13,038 nt of DNA, from contig DCKD01000046.1 of the NCBI GenBank assembly GCA_002320245.1, positions 1-13,038 on the forward strand, given 5' to 3'. The translations under genes and the position numbers were made by a program. Shown one piece after another: positions 7,031 through 13,038 of the stretch. The first letter of the stretch is position 1. The number at the start of each line of letters is the position of its first letter. Source of the DNA: Lachnospiraceae bacterium UBA1683. GTDB lineage: Bacteria > Bacillota > Clostridia > Lachnospirales > Lachnospiraceae. The notes under the pieces are model-generated. The model had not been told where the DNA came from. It saw only the letters and a program-made list of their open reading frames with translations, and ran no database searches.

Positions 7031-8398
7031 ATGGAAGAAAAAAGATACCTGAAATGGTATAACATAGTGGGCTATGGCTCAGGAGATATTGCAGGAAATG
7101 TAGTATACGCATTTTTATCCTCATTTGTTATGATTTATTTGACAAACACAGTGGGATTAAATGCAGGTATTGTAGGTACACTGATTGCAGTGTCAAAATT
7201 ATTTGATGGTGTTACAGATATATTTTTCGGTACAATGATTGACCGAACAAAGAGCAAAATGGGTAAGGCAAGACCATGGATGTTTTATGGATTCTTTGGT
7301 TGTGCCATTACACTGTTTGGAGTGTTTGCGATTCCTACAAATATCGGTCAGACCGCACAGTACGCATGGTTCTTTATCGCATATACTTTGCTCAACGCAG
7401 TATTCTATACAGCAAACAATATTGCGTATGCAGCATTGACATCACTGGTAACAAAGAACAGTAAAGAGCGTGTGCAGATGGGTTCATTCCGTTTCATGTT
7501 TTCGTTTGGTACAAGCCTGGTAATTCAGTCCATTACCGTCGGAGCAGTAGAAATGCTTGGTAACGATGCAGCGGCATGGAGAACGATTGCATTTATATAC
7601 TGTATTATCGGCGTTATTACCAATACACTTGCTGTATTTTCTGTTAAGGAGCTTTCAGATGAAGAGCTGAAAGAAGATGGTCCAGTCGGAGAGGAGGATG
7701 ATAAGCTTTCCTTTGTGCAGACGGTAAAACTTCTTTTCAGCAATAAATATTTTGCAATGATTTGTATCATCTACATTCTCCAGCAGCTGCGTGCAGCAAT
7801 GGTAAATGTTGGTATCTATTTTATGACTTATGTGCTTTTGAATAAGAATCTGTATGGCGTATTCTCATGGGCAATCAATATTCCTTTGATCATTGCACTT
7901 GCAATTACACCTGCCCTGGTTGCAAAGATGAAAGGAATGTATAAGTTAAACAAATACAGCTATGCGTTTGCAACGGTATGCCGTCTGATAGTAGCAGTTG
8001 CAGGATATATGGGAAGTATTCCGCTGATGTTATTTTTCACAGTCCTTACATCCCTTGGGGAAGGACCGTGGCAGGGTGATATGAGTGCCGTGATTGCACA
8101 GTGTTCGGAACATACATATTTAAAAAGTGGAAAGAGAATTGACGGTTCCATGTTCTCTTGTACTTCATTAGGTGTAAAGCTTGGCGGAGGTGTTGGTATT
8201 GCACTTTCAGGCTGGATGCTTGATGTAAGCGGATATATTAACCTTGATAATGCGGTTCAGCCTGCCAGCTGTATTAGCATGATGTATTTTATGTATCTGT
8301 GGCTGCCATTCATATTTGATATTATTATTACAGTAATTCTTTCTTGTTTAAATGTGGAAGGCGCAAACAAAAAGTTAAAAGAAAATATGCAGAAATAA
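7031..8398 (+). CDS. GPH-family (MFS) sugar:cation symporter
   Basis: This 455-aa polytopic protein is a glycoside-pentoside-hexuronide transporter, which imports sugars or glycosides by cation symport across the cytoplasmic membrane. The N-terminus has the family pattern NIVGYGSGDIAGN (residues 11-23). The loop between helices 2 and 3 carries KLFDGVTD (56-63) then DRTKSKMGKARPW (71-83), the family signature. About 12 hydrophobic helices follow. Unlike LacS of dairy streptococci there is no C-terminal EIIA-like domain; the protein ends after the last helix with a short charged tail. Being first in a run with lacL and lacM, its substrate is probably lactose or another beta-galactoside. AAGGAG (7012-7017) is 13 nt from the ATG, an unusually long gap. 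An in-frame ATT at 7022 would be 4 nt away, so the start is somewhat uncertain. Confidence 0.92.
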   Translation: MEEKRYLKWYNIVGYGSGDIAGNVVYAFLSSFVMIYLTNTVGLNAGIVGTLIAVSKLFDGVTDIFFGTMIDRTKSKMGKARPWMFYGFFGCAITLFGVFAIPTNIGQTAQYAWFFIAYTLLNAVFYTANNIAYAALTSLVTKNSKERVQMGSFRFMFSFGTSLVIQSITVGAVEMLGNDAAAWRTIAFIYCIIGVITNTLAVFSVKELSDEELKEDGPVGEEDDKLSFVQTVKLLFSNKYFAMICIIYILQQLRAAMVNVGIYFMTYVLLNKNLYGVFSWAINIPLIIALAITPALVAKMKGMYKLNKYSYAFATVCRLIVAVAGYMGSIPLMLFFTVLTSLGEGPWQGDMSAVIAQCSEHTYLKSGKRIDGSMFSCTSLGVKLGGGVGIALSGWMLDVSGYINLDNAVQPASCISMMYFMYLWLPFIFDIIITVILSCLNVEGANKKLKENMQK

Positions 8399-8409
8399 TA
8401 ACAGGATAT

Positions 8410-8432
8410 CCTCTAAAGTTTTACTTTAGGGG
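8410..8432 (+). promoter_or_regulatory. Stem-loop between transporter gene and lacL
   Basis: CCTCTAAAG (8410-8418) pairs with CTTTAGGGG (8424-8432) around a TTTTA loop, 9 bp including one U-G pair. It starts 11 nt after the transporter stop and ends 12 nt before the lacL ribosome binding site. No U-run follows, so it is more likely an RNA-processing or stability element than a full terminator. Confidence 0.45.
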
Positions 8433-8455
8433 CAATATGGAAAGTGAGGATAATT

Positions 8456-10357
8456 ATGAACGCTGACATAAAATGGTTGGACAATCCGGAAGTGTTCCGG
8501 GTAAATCAGTTGGACGCACACAGCGACCATGGCTACTATATGGATTATGCAGATGTGGAAAAGAAAGATAATGGTCTTACACAGTCTTTAAACGGACAGT
8601 GGGATTTTTCTTTCAGCAGGAATGCAGGGAGCAGACCGGAGAACTTCTATGAAGAAAATTTCGATGCATCCGGTTTTGACAAAATCATGGTTCCGGGACA
8701 TATCGAACTGTCAGGCTATGATAATATCCGTTATATCAATACCATGTATCCGTGGGAAGGAAAAGAGTACTACAGAGGTGCTTACAGCATGGAAGGTATC
8801 GGAGATGAAGCCGGAATGTTTTCGGAGGCAGAATATAACCCGGTAGGCTCTTATATTAAAAGATTTGACTTAAATGAAAAAATGACAGGCAACAGAATCC
8901 GTATCTGCTTTGAAGGCGTGGAGCAGGCAATGTACCTATGGCTCAACGGTCAGTTTGTGGGATACGCGGAGGACAGCTTCACACCGTCTGAATTTGATCT
9001 GACACCATATATCAGACAAAAGGGAAATGTGCTAGCGGTGCAGGTACACAAGATGAGTACCGCAGCATTTCTGGAGGATCAGGATTTCTTCCGTTTCTTT
9101 GGAATTTTCAGAAATGTTACCTTAAAAGCAGTACCGGACATTCATGTGGAAGATGTATGGTTCCATCCGGTATTAAATCAGGACAATGCAAGCGGTAAAG
9201 TATCTGTGATGATGAAGGTATCTGCCCCAAAAGGCCAGAAAGTAAATGCCCACTTAGTTTTAAAGGACAGGGAAGGAACGCAGATATTGGAGGGATGCAC
9301 TGTACTGGAAGAAAATAATGGAAGTCTCGCAGGGAAGATAAGTGCAAAGGCAGAAAACATCAAGGCATGGGATAATCACAGTCCGTATCTGTATCATGCG
9401 TTTGTGGAGCTTAGAAGCGAGAATGGCAAGTTATTAGAAGTTGTTCCGTATGACATTGGTTTCAGAAGGCTGGAAATGATCGATAAGGTCATGTATCTGA
9501 ATGGAAAGCGTCTGGTCATTACCGGCGTAAACCGTCACGAGTGGAGTGCCAAGACCGGAAGATGTATCGGTATGGAAGAAATGGTTACTGATATTAACTG
9601 TATGCTGAGAAACAACATCAATGCAGTGCGTACCTGTCATTATCCGGATCAGATTCTGTGGTACTATCTGTGTGATGAAGCAGGCGTTTATGTGATGGCA
9701 GAAACCAATCTGGAAAGCCACGGAACTTTCCAGAAGCTCGGTGCGATTGAACCGTCCTGCAATGTACCTGGCTCTATCCCCCAGTGGAGAGAAGCTGTGG
9801 TTGACAGGGCAAGGAACAATTTTGAAACCTTTAAAAATCATACTTCTATCCTGTTCTGGTCTTTGGGTAACGAATCTTATGCAGGCGATGATATTGAAGC
9901 CATGAATACCTACTTCAAGGAAAAACAGGACGGACGTCTGGTTCATTATGAAAGCTCCTTCTACAACAGGGCGTATGAAGATACGATTTCCGATATAGAG
10001 AGCAGAATGTACGCAAAGCCTGCGGAAGTGGAAGAATATTTAAGCAATAACCCGAAGAAACCGTATCTTTTGTGCGAGTTCATGCACGACATGGGTAATT
10101 CCATGGGTGGACTTGGTACTTATATGAAGTTCATAGACAGATATGAAATGTACCAGGGAGGATTTATCTGGGATTTTATTGATCAGGCACTCTTGGTAAA
10201 GGATGCAGTGACAGGAAAAGAAGTATTGCGGTACGGTGGCGATTTTGATGACAGGCCTTCGGACTATGAGTTTTCAGGCAACGGAATCGTATTTGCAGAC
10301 CGTCGGGAAAAGCCAGCAATGCAGGAAGTGAGGTATTACTATGGTTTATACAAATAA
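8456..10357 (+). CDS. lacL: Beta-galactosidase large subunit LacL (GH2)
   Basis: The 633-aa protein is the catalytic large chain of a two-part GH2 beta-galactosidase, hydrolysing lactose and related beta-D-galactosides in the cytosol. It begins with the family's WLDNPEVFRVNQLDAHSD. A jelly-roll sugar-binding domain (about 45-225), an immunoglobulin-like domain (about 230-335) and the TIM barrel (about 340-633) follow. The acid/base Glu473 lies in SLGNES and the nucleophile Glu541 in LLCEFMHDMGNS. NAVRTCHYPD (His395) and GGFIWDFIDQ (Trp572) match active-site segments of E. coli LacZ. The chain stops just after the barrel at AMQEVRYYYGLYK, where single-chain LacZ continues. The start is ATG 8456: the upstream in-frame GTG (8444) abuts the ribosome binding site TGAGGA, which is 5 nt before this ATG. 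The 3' end overlaps lacM by 17 nt. The missing domains are supplied by lacM, so this is a split enzyme and not a damaged one. Confidence 0.95.
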   Translation: MNADIKWLDNPEVFRVNQLDAHSDHGYYMDYADVEKKDNGLTQSLNGQWDFSFSRNAGSRPENFYEENFDASGFDKIMVPGHIELSGYDNIRYINTMYPWEGKEYYRGAYSMEGIGDEAGMFSEAEYNPVGSYIKRFDLNEKMTGNRIRICFEGVEQAMYLWLNGQFVGYAEDSFTPSEFDLTPYIRQKGNVLAVQVHKMSTAAFLEDQDFFRFFGIFRNVTLKAVPDIHVEDVWFHPVLNQDNASGKVSVMMKVSAPKGQKVNAHLVLKDREGTQILEGCTVLEENNGSLAGKISAKAENIKAWDNHSPYLYHAFVELRSENGKLLEVVPYDIGFRRLEMIDKVMYLNGKRLVITGVNRHEWSAKTGRCIGMEEMVTDINCMLRNNINAVRTCHYPDQILWYYLCDEAGVYVMAETNLESHGTFQKLGAIEPSCNVPGSIPQWREAVVDRARNNFETFKNHTSILFWSLGNESYAGDDIEAMNTYFKEKQDGRLVHYESSFYNRAYEDTISDIESRMYAKPAEVEEYLSNNPKKPYLLCEFMHDMGNSMGGLGTYMKFIDRYEMYQGGFIWDFIDQALLVKDAVTGKEVLRYGGDFDDRPSDYEFSGNGIVFADRREKPAMQEVRYYYGLYK

Positions 10358-11294
10358 GAGTAAATTAAGAGTAGTATATGGAGATTATACACTTGGCGTA
10401 CATGGGGAAGGTTTTGATTATATCTTTTCCTATGCGCAGGGAGGATTGGAATCCATTGTGAAAAATGGCTATGAGTGGTTGTATCGTTGTCCGAAGCCGA
10501 CTTTCTGGAGAGCATTGACCGATAATGACAGAGGAAGTAAGTTCCATATCAAGAGCGGAAGCTGGTTTGCAGCGGATATGTTCATGGACTGTAAGGGAGT
10601 AGAGGTTATCATGGACGGAGCAGTGCAGAAACAGTATGCTCCTGACAATAACTGCTATGGTGGAGATGTGACTGCTGACGAGATTGTCGTGAGATATACA
10701 TACGAAACAATTACAAATCCTTCTGCCACAGTAACAGTTACTTATACGGTAAATGGAACAGGAAAAATCAATGTAGAGGTTTATTACGCTGGTGTGAAAG
10801 GTGTGCCGCAGCTTCCGGCATTCGGAATGAGATTTATCATGCCGACACTTGCAGAAAAGTATTTATACAAAGGTCTGTCTGGGGAAACTTATCCGGACAG
10901 AAAAACGGGAGCATCGGAAGGCATCTATGAGGTAAAAGATTTAAGCCTGACACCGTACCTTGTTCCGCAGGAGTGTGGAATGCATATGGATACGGACTGG
11001 GTGGAAGTTACAAGACATACAAGTCTTGACAACAGCAGAGCAGATATTTCCCCACAGATACTCCGAATTGAGAAAACAGACGAAGCATTTGCATTCTCCT
11101 GTCTGCCTTATACCGCAGAAGAGATAGAAAACGCAACACACCATGAGGAATTGCCGCCGGCAAGAAGAACGGTTTTATGTGTCTATGGTGCAGTGAGAGG
11201 TGTTGGCGGAATTGACAGCTGGGGCAGTGATGTGGAAGATGCTTACCATATCAGCGCAGAAGAAGATATTAAGTATTCTTTTGTTATTTGTTAA
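10341..11294 (+). CDS. lacM: Beta-galactosidase small subunit LacM
   Basis: This 317-aa protein corresponds to the C-terminal region of LacZ (linker and domain 5, beta-galactosidase small chain), which completes the active site of LacL. Visible landmarks are the start of the small-chain domain around FDYIFSYAQGGLESI (25-39), PTFWRALTDNDRG (53-65) matching the conserved R-x-x-x-DND segment, FGMRF (161-165), QECGMHMDTDWVEVT (210-224) and GVGGIDSWGSDV (287-298). Trp294 there aligns with the substrate-binding Trp999 of E. coli LacZ. Its ATG lies within the last codons of lacL, 17 nt before the end, in another frame. GTGAGGT (10328-10334) sits 7 nt upstream, so it has its own ribosome binding site plus probable translational coupling. 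Overlapping lacL/lacM genes of these sizes are known from lactobacilli and Leuconostoc. Confidence 0.94.
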   Translation: MVYTNKSKLRVVYGDYTLGVHGEGFDYIFSYAQGGLESIVKNGYEWLYRCPKPTFWRALTDNDRGSKFHIKSGSWFAADMFMDCKGVEVIMDGAVQKQYAPDNNCYGGDVTADEIVVRYTYETITNPSATVTVTYTVNGTGKINVEVYYAGVKGVPQLPAFGMRFIMPTLAEKYLYKGLSGETYPDRKTGASEGIYEVKDLSLTPYLVPQECGMHMDTDWVEVTRHTSLDNSRADISPQILRIEKTDEAFAFSCLPYTAEEIENATHHEELPPARRTVLCVYGAVRGVGGIDSWGSDVEDAYHISAEEDIKYSFVIC

Positions 11295-11599
11295 TGAGTA
11301 GATAAAGTTTAAAAAGTTCCCTCTCGAGATGTTGTGGTATTAAGAGAAAATTTAGCCATGGCTATTTTCCTCCGATGGAGAGAACATTCCTGTAGAAACT
11401 GGTAAATGCGTTGGAGAATGTGAGAGGGGAGGGCGATTCTCCCAAAGAAATAGAATATTTTCATTCCGGAAAATGTTTCTACATCCATCATCATCGGACG
11501 CAATTTCGGAAAGATCCGCCTTTTGACATATTCAAATATTTTTACCCCTATAATCCAAATCAAATATGAAAACTATGCGGAACCAATTAGCGGAGAAAC
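11295..11599. other. Gene-free stretch after lacM with a 12-bp palindrome
   Basis: No recognisable gene is present. TAGCCATGGCTA (11353-11364) is a perfect palindrome with partly complementary A-rich and T-rich flanks, and could mark the end of the lac transcript, but it is not a standard terminator. An 84-codon minus-strand frame here starts with TTG, has no ribosome binding site and resembles nothing I know. Confidence 0.4.
11523..11554 (+). promoter_or_regulatory. Perfect -35 and -10 hexamers with wide spacing
   Basis: TTGACA (11523-11528) and TATAAT (11549-11554) both match consensus exactly, but the spacer is 20 nt where about 17 is optimal. If active it would start a transcript near 11561, about 40 nt before the small open frame at 11600. 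The wide spacing may make it weak or dependent on a DNA-twisting regulator. Confidence 0.35.
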
Positions 11600-11704
11600 A
11601 TGGCGGAAATTGAAAAAACAAAAGTAGAAGGTATGCAGGAATTAATCAATTTAATGATAGAGACGAAAAAAGGGATTCAGCAGGAAAGTTTTTTGATTTC
11701 GTAA
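11600..11704 (+). CDS. Possible small protein of 34 residues
   Basis: An open frame encodes 34 residues beginning MAEIEKTKVEGMQELINLMI and ending SFLIS. CGGAG ends 5 nt before the ATG, a good ribosome binding distance. Two consensus promoter hexamers lie 46-77 nt upstream. The peptide is charged, predicted mostly helical and somewhat amphipathic, with no membrane segment or cysteines. I recognise no family. It could be a real small gene, the end of a decayed longer one, or chance. Confidence 0.3.
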   Translation: MAEIEKTKVEGMQELINLMIETKKGIQQESFLIS

Positions 11705-11718
11705 GAAGATGTTATTGC

Positions 11719-11748
11719 TTGACGTTATGGGTACAAGTAAACTATACT
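11719..11748 (+). promoter_or_regulatory. Promoter of the zinc-ribbon gene
   Basis: TTGACG (11719-11724) and TATACT (11743-11748) are separated by 18 nt, a near-consensus sigma-A promoter. The predicted start near 11755 leaves a leader of about 164 nt before the ATG at 11919. Confidence 0.6.
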
Positions 11749-11767
11749 TAAGATAAATACGGACGCA

Positions 11768-11791
11768 GAACAGGCGGAGGATGCCTGGTTC
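11768..11791 (+). promoter_or_regulatory. Hairpin in the zinc-ribbon gene leader
   Basis: GAACAGGC (11768-11775) pairs with GCCT (11783-11786) and GTTC (11788-11791), with one bulged G and a GGAGGAT loop. The loop contains a Shine-Dalgarno-like GGAGG. It lies about 13 nt after the predicted transcription start. No function can be assigned; the remaining leader matches no riboswitch I recognise. Confidence 0.3.
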
Positions 11792-11918
11792 AGTGAGAGA
11801 TGAAAAGCCTTTGCCGAAAGCTGTGAGACAGGCTGCATCCATGTCAGGCAGAGAAGTGAATTGTGAATGTCCGTTTTGCAGTAATGGTTCAGACAGTGAT
11901 TGAGAAAGAAGGCAGAGA

Positions 11919-12788
11919 ATGGCATTTTATGACAATTTAGATGAAAAAGTGGCACGGTTGGGGTGTGAGCTTGTAAGAAGAATAAAAGGCATCTGCAAAT
12001 CCGCAAGACTTTCCCGGATTATAAGAGAGGAGGAGCGGAAACAGGATGAAATTTTCCGGCGGATGGGAGAATACTATTATCAGATGCATGGCAGTGAGGC
12101 GGAGGGGCAATTGAAAGTCTGGTGTGATGCTGTCTGGAACAATAAGATGATGGTGATTCAGTATCAGGGACAGAAGCGGCTTGTAAAAGGAGCTACATAT
12201 TGTCCAAACTGTGGTCGGGAAGTTCCACAGCATTCGAAATATTGCAACCATTGCGGAGCAAGAATGATGGCAACGCCAGAAATACAGACGGAAGCGATAG
12301 CTCCGTTTGCAGCAAAAGTTTGTCAGATTTGTGGAGCGGCTGTTGGGGAGCAAGATATATTTTGTCCAAATTGCGGTGGCAGGCTTCCGGAAAAAAAGAC
12401 ATTGAGAGACTTTGTGAAAACAAAAGTTGCGGCGAGAAAAGTAAAGGCAGCGCAAGATGAAAAAGAGCGTATTAAAGAAGAACAGGAGTTCCGGGAGGAG
12501 AAGCTTGTGGAAGGCGAAGCTGTAGAGATGGTTTCTGCGGTGTCAGAGCAGAAACCTGAAACAGTAAATGTCGAAACGGCTGCCGCCGGGAATAAGACAG
12601 CCGAGGCTGTGGTAACCGGAACTGCGGCAACGGAAGGGTCATCAACCGGACCGGTTGGTGAAATCCCGAAGGTGGAGGATACTTCCGAGAAAAGAATATG
12701 CCCCGATTGTGGTAATGCGATAGAACTGGGACAGAATTTCTGCCCGAAATGTGGATGGAAGATTGAAAATGGGACACAGCCAATGTAA
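11919..12788 (+). CDS. Protein with three Cys4 zinc ribbons, function unknown
   Basis: The 289-aa soluble protein starts with a charged helical region (about 1-90), probably coiled-coil around EEERKQDEIFRRMGEYYYQM. I associate this type of N-terminus with zinc-ribbon proteins of clostridia. Three zinc ribbons follow, each with exactly C-x2-C-x10-C-x2-C: Cys95, 98, 109, 112; Cys135, 138, 149, 152; and Cys261, 264, 275, 278. Between ribbons 2 and 3 is a low-complexity linker (about 160-258), first Lys/Glu-rich, then Ala/Thr/Val/Glu-rich. No membrane segment or signal peptide is seen, so it is presumably cytosolic. Such ribbons bind zinc and often mediate protein or nucleic acid contacts; no catalytic domain is visible. 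The start is ATG 11919 with AAGG 6 nt upstream. It is monocistronic, with its own promoter and a strong terminator. Confidence 0.85.
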   Translation: MAFYDNLDEKVARLGCELVRRIKGICKSARLSRIIREEERKQDEIFRRMGEYYYQMHGSEAEGQLKVWCDAVWNNKMMVIQYQGQKRLVKGATYCPNCGREVPQHSKYCNHCGARMMATPEIQTEAIAPFAAKVCQICGAAVGEQDIFCPNCGGRLPEKKTLRDFVKTKVAARKVKAAQDEKERIKEEQEFREEKLVEGEAVEMVSAVSEQKPETVNVETAAAGNKTAEAVVTGTAATEGSSTGPVGEIPKVEDTSEKRICPDCGNAIELGQNFCPKCGWKIENGTQPM

Positions 12789-12810
12789 AAAAGGGACACC
12801 CTTACCTTAG

Positions 12811-12860
12811 ATTGGGGACGTAGTAAAGTGGTTTACTACGTCCCCAATTTATGTTTTTTT
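12811..12860 (+). terminator. Rho-independent terminator after the zinc-ribbon gene
   Basis: Arms 12811-12827 and 12832-12848 form a perfect 17-bp stem around a GTGG loop. A T-rich tail with seven consecutive T at 12854-12860 follows. It begins 22 nt after the stop codon. A smaller AAGGG/CCCTT hairpin (12791-12803) lies between the stop and this stem. Confidence 0.85.
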
Positions 12861-12956
12861 GTACAAATCTCGTCTCATTTAATTTAGCGTGTAGATATGA
12901 GTATGATAATATAAGGAACGTAGCGCTGCCCAAATGGAATGCTGCCTGACGTTTAT

Positions 12957-13017
12957 TCCCGCGGGCAATGAGCCAAGTAGCCATGCTTGCATGGATATTT
13001 GGTGACTGCCGCGAGGG
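12957..13017. repeat. Nested long hairpin element near the window end
   Basis: CCATGC TT GCATGG (12981-12994) forms the tip. CCAA (12973-12976) pairs with TTGG (12999-13002), and GGCA (12964-12967) with TGCC (13007-13010). Below these, a CGC/GCG and CCC/GGG base has one unpaired G. The result is a stem about 60 nt long with internal loops. A further 5-bp hairpin, TCCGA AAAC TCGGA, ends exactly at 13038, so the structure probably continues past the window. No coding frame is present. It resembles the 2008-2152 element in design, and both contain ATGCTTGCAT. Confidence 0.5.
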
Positions 13018-13038
13018 GAGACTGTCCGAAAACTCGGA

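Noticed and set aside
10341..10357. Frameshift or sequencing error splitting a single lacZ
   Set aside because: The overlap is exactly what is known for lacL/lacM, lacM has its own ribosome binding site at 10328-10334, and both chains end and begin at the family's usual places.
11309..11563. Minus-strand frame of 84 codons after lacM
   Set aside because: It starts with TTG, has no ribosome binding site, its product matches nothing I know, and it ends beside the lac transcript end.
11800..11826. Eight-codon leader peptide before the zinc-ribbon gene
   Set aside because: It has only a weak GAGAG upstream, no run of regulatory codons and no attenuator-like hairpin after it, so chance is more likely.
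1..13038. CRISPR array, tRNA, rRNA or prophage genes
   Set aside because: I found no regularly spaced direct repeats, tRNA cloverleaf patterns, rRNA sequence or phage structural genes by reading both strands.

Overview
The window reads like a chromosomal segment of a low-to-moderate GC Firmicute, most likely a gut clostridium of the Lachnospiraceae type. This is an inference from strong AGGAGG-type ribosome binding sites, sigma-A-like promoters, the style of the FtsH, P-type ATPase and zinc-ribbon proteins, and large structured intergenic elements. No species can be named from the sequence alone.

Layout. (1) 120-1973, minus strand: an intact FtsH membrane AAA+ zinc protease. (2) 1974-2471: a gene-free divergent intergenic region. 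It is dominated by a 145-nt element closed by a 19-bp near-perfect inverted repeat and by a second long hairpin. (3) 2481-5231, plus strand: a complete calcium-type P-type ATPase that probably starts at TTG, followed by a 20-bp perfect hairpin terminator. (4) 5282-5953: a decayed stretch with the N-terminal third of a DDE transposase, lacking both a start codon and its C-terminal part. It abuts the 3' end of the next gene. (5) 5954-11294: a complete lactose/galactoside-type utilisation locus. A minus-strand AraC-family regulator is divergent from a GPH-family sugar transporter followed by a two-subunit GH2 beta-galactosidase (lacL and lacM, overlapping by 17 nt). (6) 11295-11918: mostly non-coding, with one possible 34-codon gene and two sigma-A-like promoters. 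(7) 11919-12788: a soluble protein with three Cys4 zinc ribbons, followed by a strong terminator. (8) 12900-13038: another nested-hairpin element, cut by the window end.

How the genes work together. The AraC-type protein presumably senses the sugar. It probably binds two half-sites one helical turn apart at 6906-6926. These sit inside its own promoter and just upstream of a weak transporter promoter, which fits autorepression plus activation of the catabolic operon. The transporter would import a beta-galactoside and LacL/LacM would hydrolyse it. FtsH and the calcium pump are separate membrane-homeostasis functions, and the zinc-ribbon protein has no clear role. I see no CRISPR array, tRNA, rRNA or phage genes. 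The most unusual parts are the structured intergenic elements, the regulatory architecture of the sugar locus and the possible small gene at 11600. I did not find a clear new multi-gene system.
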